From Oxalobacteraceae bacterium (GTDB lineage Bacteria > Pseudomonadota > Gammaproteobacteria > Burkholderiales > Burkholderiaceae_D): a DNA stretch of 63,658 bases. The stretch spans positions 1 through 63,658 of the forward strand of contig JAIXXZ010000019.1 in the NCBI GenBank assembly GCA_027490465.1, in the 5' to 3' direction. Below the pieces are notes generated by a model. It had not been told where the DNA came from and ran no database searches. It saw only the letters and a program-made list of their open reading frames with translations. The position numbers and the translations under genes were made by a program. The number at the start of each line of letters is the position of its first letter. Positions within the stretch are counted from its first letter, which is position 1. Positions 36,341 to 44,826 of the stretch are shown here, piece after piece.

Positions 36341-36389
36341 AGATCACTCCGTGGTGACTGGTCTGTAAGAGAGTCGTGGTTTTTTCAGA

Positions 36390-37874
36390 TCAGGCGGCCG
36401 GTGCCGGCAGTTCAGCGACCATACGAATCGATGCGGTCAGCTCTTCCATCTGGAAGTGAGGCCGCACGAAGACGATGGCAGTGTAGGCGCCGGGTTTGCC
36501 GGGGACTTCCTTCACATCGACACGGGCGCTGGCCAATGGCAGTCTCGCCTTGGTCGCCTGCGGCGCTGATTCATCGAGACAGATATAGTCAGCGATCCAG
36601 GTGTTGAGGAAGGCTTCCACTGATGCCTTGGTTTGGAAGCTGCCGATTTTGTCGCGAACGATCACTTTGATGTAATGCGCAAAGCGAGACGCTGCGAGCA
36701 TGTAGGGCAGTCGCGCGGATAACTGCGCGTTAGCGTTCGCATTGTCCTTGTTGTACAGCTTGGGTTTGTTGACGGTTTGTCCGCCAAAAAACGCAGCAAA
36801 GTTCGAGCCTTTGGAATTGACTACAGCGATGAAGCCGAGATCATTCAATTCTTTTTCGCGTCGATCGGTGATCGTGACTTCGGTTGGGCACTTGAGCGTG
36901 ATATCGCCCTCATCGGTCTTGAACGTGTGCGCCGTCATGCCTTCCACCTTGCCGCCACCTTCCACGCCGCGAATCGCGGTGGTCCAGCCGTATTTGGCAA
37001 AGGCATCGGTAATGCGAAGACCCAGCTGATACGAGGCATTCGCCCACAGGTATTTGTCGTGATCCTTGCCGTCGACATCTTCTTCAAAGCTGAACTGATC
37101 AACAGGTACGGTCTTGGCGCCGTAGGGCAGACGCGACAGATAGCGCGGCAGGGTCAATGCAACATAGCGTGAATCTTCAGATTCGCGGAAGGCCTTCCAG
37201 GTAACCAGCTCAGCGCTCTCAAAAATCTTGGACATGTCGCGCGGCACACCGAGTTCGGTGAAACTCTTCATGTCGAACAAAGCCGGCGATGATGCAGCGA
37301 TGAAAGGCGCGTGCGCAGCAGCGGCAACCTTGGAGATGCGCTCCAGCAGGGCAACATCCTGCGGGTGACGACCAAAATAATAGTCACCGATCAGCACCGA
37401 GTAAGGATTGCCGCCGAAGGTGCCGTATTCTTCTTCGTAGACCTTCTTGAACAAGACGCTGACATCGTAGTCGACCGCAGTCTCCAGATCGTTCAGCAAT
37501 TCTTTTTTGCTCACGCTCATGAGACGAATCTTCAGACGCGAGCTGGTCTCGGTGCCGAAAACGAATTCATGCAATCCACGCCAGGACGATTCGAGTGCCT
37601 GAAATTCCGGATGATGCATGATCGCATTTAGCTGCTTGGTCAGCAAATCGTCGATTTCTGCGATGCGCTCATTGATCATTGCCACCACGCCCTTGTCCGG
37701 ACTGAACTTCATGTCCTTGTCGAGGATTTGGGCTGCAAATTGCCCGATCAGTTTTTTCGCATAGGGCTCTTGCGAAGGTTCATTGACCATCTTGCCGTTC
37801 TGAACAATCTGATCGAGCAAGCTGCCAGCGCCTGAGGCGCCTGAACCGGATGCGGAGGATTTCGTATCTGCCAT
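36390..37874 (-). CDS. tssC: T6SS sheath large subunit TssC
   Basis: The protein has 494 residues from the ATG at 37874; a GTG at 37883 is possible, but AGGTG sits correctly for 37874. Family landmarks are HHPEFQALESSWRGLHEFV, LIGDYYFGRHPQDVALLERISKVAAAAHAPFIA, RYLSRLPYGA and FAAFFGGQTVNKPKLYN. Others are RLPYMLAASRFAHYIKVIVRDKIGSF and the late PGAYTAIVFVRPHFQMEELTASIRMVAELP. It assembles with TssB into the contractile sheath that ClpV recycles. Confidence 0.96.
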   Translation of the reverse strand: MADTKSSASGSGASGAGSLLDQIVQNGKMVNEPSQEPYAKKLIGQFAAQILDKDMKFSPDKGVVAMINERIAEIDDLLTKQLNAIMHHPEFQALESSWRGLHEFVFGTETSSRLKIRLMSVSKKELLNDLETAVDYDVSVLFKKVYEEEYGTFGGNPYSVLIGDYYFGRHPQDVALLERISKVAAAAHAPFIAASSPALFDMKSFTELGVPRDMSKIFESAELVTWKAFRESEDSRYVALTLPRYLSRLPYGAKTVPVDQFSFEEDVDGKDHDKYLWANASYQLGLRITDAFAKYGWTTAIRGVEGGGKVEGMTAHTFKTDEGDITLKCPTEVTITDRREKELNDLGFIAVVNSKGSNFAAFFGGQTVNKPKLYNKDNANANAQLSARLPYMLAASRFAHYIKVIVRDKIGSFQTKASVEAFLNTWIADYICLDESAPQATKARLPLASARVDVKEVPGKPGAYTAIVFVRPHFQMEELTASIRMVAELPAPAA

Positions 37875-37916
37875 GTCATTCACCTGTTGAAGTGTCAGGG
37901 TGCATCTGTGTTGGTT

Positions 37917-38486
37917 TTATTCGGCAGCCGGTGGGTCTTCGGCTTTCTTTTCAGCTTCGGGTTCTGGTGCAGGGTCCGCTTTTTTGCTCGCAGTCGCTGC
38001 AGCATCGTTGCCGCGCAGCTGCTTGAGACCCTCAGTGTTGCCCACAACGCCAGCGAGCAAACCACCGAGATCATCATTGCCATCGAGCTTGGCGAGCAGG
38101 TCGCGCAGCTCCAGTCTGGCTTCGAGTAATTTTTGCAGTCGTGGTACTTGCTGCACCACCGCCTCGGGGTGGAAGTCGGCAAACTGCTTGAAGTTGAGTT
38201 CAATCTTGAGGTTGCCTTCACCTTTCATGGTGTCGGGCACGCTCATGTCGAGACGGGGACCGATTTTTGTCATGATCTCATCGAAATTGTCGCGATCTAT
38301 TTCGACGAAACGGCGGTCCTTCATCTTGGGCGGCGCCGAAGCGGGCTTGCCCATCAGGTCGGCCATGACGCCCACGACCAGCGGCAATTCACGTTTTTCA
38401 ACGGCATCGCCGATTTCAACGTCGTAGGTGATTTGAACTCGGGGTGGCCGGTTACGCCCCACCCATTTCTGCAAGCTGTCAGCCAT
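37917..38486 (-). CDS. tssB: T6SS sheath small subunit TssB, first gene of the operon
   Basis: The 189-residue protein has GGAGGT before its ATG. VQITYDVEIGDAVEKRELPLVVGVMADL, FVEIDRDNFDEIMTKIGPRLDMSVP and FADFHPEAVVQQVPRLQKLLEARLELRDLLAKLDGN are all diagnostic. The acidic tail (~150-189, Ala/Glu/Lys/Pro-rich) is an unstructured extension. It is the promoter-proximal gene of a 16-gene minus-strand unit running to 18737. An ATACTTTAGTAT palindrome lies about 80 bp upstream. Confidence 0.95.
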   Translation of the reverse strand: MADSLQKWVGRNRPPRVQITYDVEIGDAVEKRELPLVVGVMADLMGKPASAPPKMKDRRFVEIDRDNFDEIMTKIGPRLDMSVPDTMKGEGNLKIELNFKQFADFHPEAVVQQVPRLQKLLEARLELRDLLAKLDGNDDLGGLLAGVVGNTEGLKQLRGNDAAATASKKADPAPEPEAEKKAEDPPAAE

Positions 38487-38566
38487 GGCTCTCTACCTCC
38501 AGGAAATCTTCGGTTTTACGGCCCGTTTCTGGGACGCAATGATGATGCTTTCGCGCAATACTAACA

Positions 38567-38578
38567 ATACTTTAGTAT
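38567..38578. promoter_or_regulatory. 12-bp palindromic operator candidate upstream of tssB
   Basis: ATACTTTAGTAT lies 81-92 bases before the tssB start codon. The same motif, or its one-base variant, occurs upstream of the gene at 38615-39244 (39280-39291) and of the gene at 43553-44434 (44445-44456). Next to it a further half-like TTAGTATTG occurs on the minus strand. This is likely the binding site of a shared regulator of the T6SS block; a -10-like CATACT overlaps it. Confidence 0.6.
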
Positions 38579-38614
38579 GACATCAAGCAAAAATATTTAT
38601 TTTGGGTAATTTAT

Positions 38615-39244
38615 TTATCGCAGCTTATTCAGTAGTTTGTCCGCCATCACGGCCGCCAGCTGACTCCGCAGCCGCGTCACCGATAGCCGCTCCTGCTCGA
38701 TCCGGGCCGCGTCCTGAATTTGGTCGATGACCCGGGTTTTGGCCTTGTCGATGGCATGCTGGGTCATCTGCAACTCTGCCCGCAGCTGTTCGCGTCGCTC
38801 AACCTTCTCCGCCAGATCCCGCAGGGAATCGGTAATGCTGTGCCACGGACTGGCGCCACCATCGGCCGCGCCTTCATCCAGTTGCGAGAACAGCTGGTTC
38901 AGGCTTTCGCCCAGTTCAGCCAGTGTTTCTGCGGGATGTGACTGTCCATGGTCGTTGCCCATGGAGGAGATGGCTCTGTCAACCAGCAGGTTAGTTTCAG
39001 CAACCCGCCGTGCGAGATCGCCGAACCCGGGCGGCAGCCGACCGAACTGGAGGTCTTCACCTGTGCCAGCGCTGGAATCAAGGCGCGAGCTGCTCGGTGT
39101 ACCGGCGCGCGGCGGAGTTGCCGCGGGTCCGTGGAATGCACGGCCGAACGGATTGCCGCCGGCGTCGGAGCGCCGGTCTTCCGGTTGCTCGCCTCCCCAT
39201 CCATCGCTGGACGCGCCGTGCGGCTGGTGCGGTGGCTTCTGCAT
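38615..39244 (-). CDS. T6SS-linked coiled-coil protein of unknown family
   Basis: The 209-residue protein has AAAGGAGC 10 bases before its ATG. The first ~75 residues are polar and rich in Gly, Pro, Arg and Ser, probably disordered. A helical C-terminal half (~75-209) has heptad-like spacing, including VERREQLRAELQMTQHAIDKAK and RIEQERLSVTRLRSQLAA. It has no signal peptide or TM helix. I recognise no family. It is the first gene upstream of tssB and has its own copy of the palindrome, so it is probably a cytoplasmic regulator or scaffold of this T6SS. Confidence 0.65.
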   Translation of the reverse strand: MQKPPHQPHGASSDGWGGEQPEDRRSDAGGNPFGRAFHGPAATPPRAGTPSSSRLDSSAGTGEDLQFGRLPPGFGDLARRVAETNLLVDRAISSMGNDHGQSHPAETLAELGESLNQLFSQLDEGAADGGASPWHSITDSLRDLAEKVERREQLRAELQMTQHAIDKAKTRVIDQIQDAARIEQERLSVTRLRSQLAAVMADKLLNKLR

Positions 39245-39279
39245 GGGATTGGTTGCTCCTTTGACTACGCTCTAATATC

Positions 39280-39291
39280 ACACTAAAGTAT
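39280..39291. promoter_or_regulatory. Operator candidate (one-base variant) between divergent genes
   Basis: ACACTAAAGTAT differs by one base from the reverse complement of the tssB-upstream palindrome. It lies 36 bp before the start of the coiled-coil gene and in the shared divergent region with the histidine kinase gene, so it could control both. A good -10-like TATACT on the minus strand (39287-39292) overlaps it. Confidence 0.6.
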
Positions 39292-39400
39292 AATACAACG
39301 CATATCCCCCAAGAAATATTTCGATGCAAAAATTTTTTCGGATCAGGTTTGCAGCCAGTGCCAGGAGCAGGGGGCATGGGGTTGGGCTCTCGCAAACCCA

Positions 39401-40768
39401 TTGTTGCAGGGCTTTTCCGTGCTGACGGCAGCATGGTGGCTGGCGGCTGTGTTGATGGCAGTTGGCCTGCTGAGCCTGATTGCGGGATGGCAGCGCAGGC
39501 AGAGACGCGATCAAGTCACGCGTGGGCGGATAGATGATCGGCTTCAGGAGCTAGCGAGGCGTCGTGCAGAATTGCGTGATCTCGAAGCAGATCGTTCCCG
39601 TTTTCTTGCTGCGTTCAGTCATGATCTGAAGCAGCCGATGCAGGCGGTGAATCTCTATCTGGGTAGTATCGAGCGCAGCCTTGCAACTGCGGCGATGGCG
39701 TCGGACGAACGTGCGCGATCGACTGAAAGTCTGTTGCGCCTGCAGCAGAGCATTGGCTACATGAATGATGTATTCGACAGCGTCCTCGACATCAGCCGTC
39801 TGGACAGTGGTGCACTGGACGTCAGAATGGAGCGTGTGCATGCATGGTCATTCTGCGAGCGTGTTCTGGCGCAGCATCAGCGCATGGCCGATGATTTAGG
39901 GTTGGTGCTGGAGCTCAGAGGTGCTGATGCGTCGCAGGTTGCACTGAAGACCGATCCGCGTTTGCTGGAACGTATTCTGCGCAATTTCATCAGCAATGCG
40001 ATGCGATACACGAAGCGCGGTGGCCTGCGATTACGCATTACGCAGCGTGGCGCGTTGTGCCGGATTTCCATTGCCGACACGGGCTCGGGCATCGCCGCGC
40101 CCTTGCGCAAAAAGATTTTTGATGAGTTCACTCGCGGTGATGCTGCTGTAATGGCGGCGCAGGGCGTGGGTCTGGGTCTTGCCATTGCGCGGCGACTGGC
40201 TGCGCGTATTGGCGGGCGCATTCTGCTGAGCAGTCATGTCGGTCTGGGATCGGTATTCGCCATTGAGCTGCCATTGTCGGTAGCGTCGTTGTCGGAAGCG
40301 GAGCGCGCTGCGATTCGCGATACCCATCTGATCGAGCGCGTGTTGCCTCAGATCGTCGTTGAACCACCGGTCAATACGCTGATGGTATGCATTGATGCCG
40401 ATCCGGATGTGGCCAATGCCTTGCGCTTGCTGGCGCCCGGCCTGGGTGTTGACATCATCACGGCTGGTGGAAGTGTCGATGCAATTCGTCAGCTTGCTGC
40501 ACGCAATCGGATACCGAGTCTGCTCATGATTGACGCACAACTGCAAACGGAATCGGTCGCTCAGGTCATCACGCTCATCAACGATGAATTCAATGTCACT
40601 GTTCCGGTAGTCCTTTGCAGTGATGAAGATATGCTGGCCAATGTCGATTACCATGCCGGCTCGCCGGTGACCTTATTGCAGCGGCCATTCAGCACAGAAA
40701 AACTGCGCGAAGCGATTAATGCATCGCTCTCGGGTTGGAGTGTGCGTCGGGATAGAATGGATCAATAA
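39401..40768 (+). CDS. Membrane-bound hybrid histidine kinase with a degenerate receiver
   Basis: The frame has 455 codons. The start is uncertain (TTG 39401 or GTG 39419), because the frame stays open upstream without an ATG. One TM helix (~6-28) is followed by a basic stretch and a coiled linker, with no periplasmic sensor domain. The H-box FSHDLKQPMQAV (His ~73), N-box FISNAMRYTKRGG, G1 DTGSGI and G2 GVGLGLAIARRLAARIGG define an intact kinase. The C-terminal receiver-like domain (~325-450) keeps acidic CIDADPD and the Asp of LMIDAQL but has LLQRPF where the conserved Lys should be. It probably acts with the NarL-type regulator encoded convergently downstream. Confidence 0.82.
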   Translation: MLQGFSVLTAAWWLAAVLMAVGLLSLIAGWQRRQRRDQVTRGRIDDRLQELARRRAELRDLEADRSRFLAAFSHDLKQPMQAVNLYLGSIERSLATAAMASDERARSTESLLRLQQSIGYMNDVFDSVLDISRLDSGALDVRMERVHAWSFCERVLAQHQRMADDLGLVLELRGADASQVALKTDPRLLERILRNFISNAMRYTKRGGLRLRITQRGALCRISIADTGSGIAAPLRKKIFDEFTRGDAAVMAAQGVGLGLAIARRLAARIGGRILLSSHVGLGSVFAIELPLSVASLSEAERAAIRDTHLIERVLPQIVVEPPVNTLMVCIDADPDVANALRLLAPGLGVDIITAGGSVDAIRQLAARNRIPSLLMIDAQLQTESVAQVITLINDEFNVTVPVVLCSDEDMLANVDYHAGSPVTLLQRPFSTEKLREAINASLSGWSVRRDRMDQ

Positions 40769-40885
40769 TCTCGCAGATTCCGGAAGCTGACAATTATGTT
40801 CGGTTGATGATTGATCACGTCGCCTTATCGGCGCATCGGAGTGTCTCATCACGAACGCGGACTTGTTCAGTGTTTTCGCGGATGT

Positions 40886-41542
40886 TCAGTGGTTGTTCAC
40901 AAACAGGCCGAGCTTTTGGGCCACCAGCACGGCCTGGGTGCGACTGACGACATGCAGCTCGCGAAAAATACCGCCAACATGGGATTTCGCCGTGATTTCC
41001 GAGATACCCAGACTATCGGCAATGTCGCGATTGCTCATGCCCTGACAGATCATCGATAGCACCTGCATTTGACGGTCGGTGAGGGCAATTCGGTTCAATG
41101 CCGAGCTGTCTGCCAGTCCGCGCGCAGACAGCCACGTGCCCTTGATCAGCGTGCCTTCGACCGCCTGCGCAATGATGGTTACCGTGTCTTCGATCGGTGC
41201 AGCCTTGCTGATGAAAGCCGAAGAGCCAGCGCCAAAACACGCACCGACTTGCAGCTCATCGTCATTGCCCGAAATGGTGATCGTTCGCACCGATGGGCCA
41301 AGCGCCAGCAATTGCGTGATCGCCTCCAGCCCGCCAATACCCGGCAGACCCAGATCAATCAGTACCCACCACGACGCTGATTTCTTTTTTTTCAGTTCGG
41401 TCTTGATGAGGGAGATAGCGGTTTCGGCATCGCCTGCGGTCTCCAGCCTGATTTTTGGAAAGCGCGAACGCACTGCTTCGGCCAGTGCAGTACGGATGAT
41501 GGGGTGATCGTCGACGATCATTAATGAAGGCAGCGATGTCAT
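40886..41542 (-). CDS. NarL/FixJ-type response regulator
   Basis: The 218-residue protein has a receiver domain (1-125) with IVDDHP, the phospho-acceptor Asp in LIDLGLPGIGG (~63), and Lys in FISKAAP. The LuxR-type HTH (~150-212) reads LTDRQMQVLSMICQGMSNRDIADSLGISEITAKSHVGGIFRELHV. The family binds short inverted repeats, so it is a natural candidate reader of the ATACTTTAGTAT palindrome; that link is inference. It is convergent with the histidine kinase, with 118 bp between the stops. The poly-Lys loop KKKKS is a small insertion. Confidence 0.88.
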   Translation of the reverse strand: MTSLPSLMIVDDHPIIRTALAEAVRSRFPKIRLETAGDAETAISLIKTELKKKKSASWWVLIDLGLPGIGGLEAITQLLALGPSVRTITISGNDDELQVGACFGAGSSAFISKAAPIEDTVTIIAQAVEGTLIKGTWLSARGLADSSALNRIALTDRQMQVLSMICQGMSNRDIADSLGISEITAKSHVGGIFRELHVVSRTQAVLVAQKLGLFVNNH

Positions 41543-41658
41543 GGCCCGAATTGTAGCGGACTGAGTTTCATTGAGGTTGATCAGTTCACTTTATTGACGG
41601 TAGTTTGCAGCACCGATTTTCGGATTGCCCACTGCGGGAATGCGTCTGTGCTGATCAT

Positions 41659-42147
41659 TCAGCGCAGAAATGCGAGGCCGAGTATCAGAGCTGCAACCAG
41701 CAGCGATGCAAGCAGCGCGATCAGGAGCGGTGAGCCGTGTCGGCGTTGCTCGGGTACACCGGGGTATTCGATCGTTCGGACTTTGGCAAGTACCTTCAGA
41801 TCCGCAACCGGCAGACTTTCCCATGCATCGCGCGAGAGTTGCCGGGGCATCGAGGACGCCACTTTTTGTGGCAGCACACGTCGCGCGCTGGTGCTTGCGT
41901 GCTTATCCAGGAAATGATGTTCGGGCAGCCCCAGGGCGATTGCTATGCGGCGTGCGCAATCAATGCGATGTGCATCATCGATGAATGCAGCTACGTTGTC
42001 TTCCTCGATACCTTTAATCTGAGCATCGGTCAAACCCGACAGCATCGCGAGTGTGGCAGTCGTCAATTTGTGTTCGCGTCTGACTTGCTCGATCAGCTTG
42101 GCAAGCACAATAGTTTGCGCGCCGGATTTTGTGGCATGGCGGGTCAT
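41659..42147 (-). CDS. Membrane-anchored XRE-type helix-turn-helix protein
   Basis: The 162-residue protein has an N-terminal XRE-like helix-turn-helix (~15-80: VRREHKLTTATLAMLSGLTDAQIKGIEE and ARRIAIALGLPEHHF). A variable linker and one C-terminal TM helix (~142-161: LLIALLASLLVAALILGLAFLR) follow. This is a RodZ-like layout with the DNA-binding part in the cytoplasm and essentially nothing beyond the membrane. Its ATG overlaps the stop of the PAS membrane protein (ATGA), so both belong to one three-gene unit. A role in T6SS control is inferred from position. Confidence 0.72.
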   Translation of the reverse strand: MTRHATKSGAQTIVLAKLIEQVRREHKLTTATLAMLSGLTDAQIKGIEEDNVAAFIDDAHRIDCARRIAIALGLPEHHFLDKHASTSARRVLPQKVASSMPRQLSRDAWESLPVADLKVLAKVRTIEYPGVPEQRRHGSPLLIALLASLLVAALILGLAFLR

Positions 42148-43556
42148 CGCACAGGCTCTCCGTTGTCGCTGCAGGGCGCATGTGCGCTGGCCTGAAGTAC
42201 ATCATCAACCAGTGTCATTTGTACCCGATAAAACAATTTAAATTCGGGTGTCTGGAGTTTTCGTAGCGATACTGACAAACCGCCGCCATTGCGCAGACGC
42301 AGCCAGCCCTGTGCCTCACTGGCGCTGGCAATGCTGTTTTCGAGGTGGGCAATTTCGCTGTCACTGCCCGACAGTATTCTCAGCTTGTCCCAGAACACGC
42401 CTGATGCTGCGTAGCGATCGACAGGGTCAAGCAAACGGAACCAGCCATCGGCCATCGCTGCAATGGCAAAATGATGATCCAGCAATCCAGTGGCTTCGTG
42501 CGCTGCATCGTTGCGCGAGTCAACCAGCAAACCGCGCAGCATCCCGTAATCGAATGCGAGGGTGTCCAGTTGCAGCAGGTGATAGCCTTGCCCGCCACAT
42601 TCAACGCGGGTCATCCGGATTTGCATCAATTCTGCCTGATGATCCGGTTTTTCGAACAGTGCACGCACCAGCTGATGTCCGCTGGGTTGTACTGCGAGGA
42701 ACAAGTCTTCGAGTACGCAATCCTTCGTTTCCGGGTACGCGAGCAGGCGTCGTGCCTGCGCAGTGGCGAACAGAATGCGTCCACCGTCATCGGTCACCAG
42801 TGCATTGCCGGGTAGCTGATAGAAAGCTTGCGTGATAACGAGCAGATCGTTGGTTGCTGCATTTGCCTTGGCCACCAGTTGTCGCGATAGGCGGTCGGCT
42901 AGTTCCGCATGTCTTGCAGACGATAGCTTCAAGAGGGTGATGAGCAGTAGCAGCTTGATCAACAGCCATGCGACACCGGTCGCGGCCAGCAGCCGCGGGC
43001 CGTACACTTCATTGACTTGCGCGGTCACCGATAACAGTCCCACCAGTAACTGCAGCGCTGCGGCTAATCCGAATAACAGCGCCAGCAATGACACCGGACC
43101 TTGTGCAATCGAGTGCAGGCGTGCGTTCCGGCTGCATTCAGCGGCGGTACCTGTAAATATCGTGCAAAGCAATACCGAGACCATCAATGGCGCGGTGAGA
43201 CCGACGCCTTGCAGCGGCAACTGCAGCGCGCCGATCGCAAGTGCTAATGCGGCCAAAGTACCGAGGACAGTGATTGTCATGAGGCGTCTGCCCACGGTAA
43301 GCTCGCCAGCGATGACAGTAGCGATTGCGCAGGCGGCGATCAGGTCAAACGCGAGCAGCGGCGTGAGATCAATCTGCAGAGCAAGGTTGTCTGCAATCCA
43401 CCAGGTGAGTGGATGGATGAGCATTGCGAGTGCAGCAAGCCCTGCATAGCGGTCACCGAGTTCCCATGGACGCGCCCGCTGGCGCAGCAGCTCCAGCGCA
43501 AGCAGTGCGCCGCTGGCGAACAAGAAAAATAGCGCTGAGGCGTTATCGAATTTCAT
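42144..43556 (-). CDS. Polytopic membrane sensor with a PAS-like domain but no kinase
   Basis: The 470-residue protein has about seven TM helices over ~1-215 (starting with ASALFFLFASGALLALELL and ending ATGVAWLLIKLLLLITLL). A short coiled stretch and a PAS-like domain follow (~245-310: FYQLPGNALVTDDGGRILFATAQARRLLAYPE). The C-terminal ~150 residues have no kinase, cyclase, GGDEF or HTH motif that I can see. It may signal by contact with the adjacent XRE membrane protein or with the orphan-like kinase. It overlaps both neighbours by ATGA. Confidence 0.7.
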   Translation of the reverse strand: MKFDNASALFFLFASGALLALELLRQRARPWELGDRYAGLAALAMLIHPLTWWIADNLALQIDLTPLLAFDLIAACAIATVIAGELTVGRRLMTITVLGTLAALALAIGALQLPLQGVGLTAPLMVSVLLCTIFTGTAAECSRNARLHSIAQGPVSLLALLFGLAAALQLLVGLLSVTAQVNEVYGPRLLAATGVAWLLIKLLLLITLLKLSSARHAELADRLSRQLVAKANAATNDLLVITQAFYQLPGNALVTDDGGRILFATAQARRLLAYPETKDCVLEDLFLAVQPSGHQLVRALFEKPDHQAELMQIRMTRVECGGQGYHLLQLDTLAFDYGMLRGLLVDSRNDAAHEATGLLDHHFAIAAMADGWFRLLDPVDRYAASGVFWDKLRILSGSDSEIAHLENSIASASEAQGWLRLRNGGGLSVSLRKLQTPEFKLFYRVQMTLVDDVLQASAHAPCSDNGEPVR

Positions 43557-44434
43557 TGCCCGACCACCTCAGTCTTGGCAACGCTGCCGGTGTCGTTGTT
43601 TGTGTCGCTGTTTGTGCCGTGCCCGATCTGTTGGTCGCCGCTGTAGACGGCATCGTGGTCGGCGTCATTGACTTTATCGTGCCCGGCCGGGGCGCTGATG
43701 GGCAAGCTCTCCGGTCCCAATGTGCCCGCGAGGGCAGTCGTGGGCTTATCTTGAGCAGGGGTCTGCACATTCATCGGCAGGTCGAAAGAGATACCGGAAA
43801 TGGTGGGCCACGTCACGGTGAGTACTCCCATCACCAACGCTACTGTGGCCCCGGCCACAAGCCGTGCCGTGTGTCGGTAGTGCTTGCCGGCGATGGTTGG
43901 CGTGTGCGCTCTCGCCCTCGCGTCTGCGAACAAGGCATCGGCGCTGGCACCGCGAGGGTCATCATCCAAATCCCATCGGGCCACTTGCCCGCCCATCCAG
44001 GAAATACGTTCCGCGCAGGCCTGACTGCTGCCGGGAAAAAGTGCGACAAGCCGAAGCCGGTGGTCACGGGTGCCCGCCGAGAGCCGGACCAGCTGCTGGA
44101 AAGTGGCGCGGGGTATGGCCTGCGCTTCCGGGATGAACAGTACGCAGCCAGGAGGGCGACGGGAGGGCAAAGCGCGGTGGCCAGAAACGGTCTGCAGGGC
44201 CGCATCGAAGCGGTTGAGCATCAGATCGACGATCAGGGTCTCGAGCCGATCAGGTTCATACTTTTCGACGTGCCAGCCGTCTTTTTCGGAGAGCGTAACC
44301 GCCAGTGCCGCGGCATAGTCCAGCAGCTGACCACGGTCGCGCCCAACCATCGCCACATGGAGGCGATCGAGAGACAAGGATTCGCGAACGATGGAAAAGT
44401 GCTCCCTGTCCGCCGGACGTATCGGGCTTGGCAT
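43553..44434 (-). CDS. T6SS-linked single-pass membrane protein with a degenerate ATPase-like N-terminus
   Basis: The protein has 293 residues. The N-terminal ~165 residues have an alternating alpha/beta look with HVAMVGRDRGQLLDYAAALAVTL and a Walker B-like GCVLFIPEAQ, but no P-loop Lys/Thr. This recalls a decayed ExeA/DamX-type AAA fold. A TM helix lies at ~190-210 (LVAGATVALVMGVLTVTW), then a disordered Asp/Asn-rich tail. I do not recognise a family. There is no Shine-Dalgarno, and the palindrome at 44445-44456 ends 11 bases before the ATG, so the mRNA may be leaderless or the true start internal. Confidence 0.6.
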   Translation of the reverse strand: MPSPIRPADREHFSIVRESLSLDRLHVAMVGRDRGQLLDYAAALAVTLSEKDGWHVEKYEPDRLETLIVDLMLNRFDAALQTVSGHRALPSRRPPGCVLFIPEAQAIPRATFQQLVRLSAGTRDHRLRLVALFPGSSQACAERISWMGGQVARWDLDDDPRGASADALFADARARAHTPTIAGKHYRHTARLVAGATVALVMGVLTVTWPTISGISFDLPMNVQTPAQDKPTTALAGTLGPESLPISAPAGHDKVNDADHDAVYSGDQQIGHGTNSDTNNDTGSVAKTEVVGQ

Positions 44435-44444
44435 GCGGAACAGT

Positions 44445-44456
44445 ATACTAAAGTAT
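44445..44456. promoter_or_regulatory. 12-bp palindromic operator candidate upstream of the 43553-44434 gene
   Basis: ATACTAAAGTAT is the exact reverse complement of the tssB-upstream ATACTTTAGTAT. On the minus strand it reads into AGTATACTG, so a -10-like TATACT overlaps it here as at 39287-39292. It is the third instance within 6 kb, and all three lie just upstream of minus-strand genes of the T6SS/regulatory block. Confidence 0.6.
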
Positions 44457-44826
44457 TACTTGGCTCAGATATCGAATTCCGGTGCGATGCGTACGAAATT
44501 CCGGGGCTGCACCTCGTTTTATTGGCTTGCGACCGCCTGGCACCCGGAATAGCGGCGATGACATCCGAGCGTTTGAGGTCTTCGATCTGGATTCTGCCGA
44601 CATGGGTGGGTTGATTCAACGAGCCGCCGATCGGGTGTCTGGTAGCGCACACACCATCGATTCGTCAAAGGTGACTGGCTTCGCCAATCCGGGCTTGTCA
44701 ATTTGCTTATGCGGTCGACAATGCGTTCCCAAGCGTTCACTGCAATATTAAATGAGCCTCTTAATGTGGCATTAATCTTCGGGCCTTAACCTGAGCTCCT
44801 TCCGTTGCGTGGAGATATTCAGAATC
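44457..44826. other. Intergenic region between the T6SS block and the hemolysin-like operon
   Basis: There is no supported gene in these 370 bases. The distal part (about 44745-44790) is AT-rich with short TTAAT repeats and probably holds the promoter of the rightward operon. The boundary separates leftward regulatory genes from the rightward biosynthetic-looking string. Confidence 0.35.

Noticed and set aside
44482..44751. 89-codon plus-strand ORF in the gap before the hemolysin-like gene
   Set aside because: No ribosome site, composition like antisense sequence, no recognisable family.
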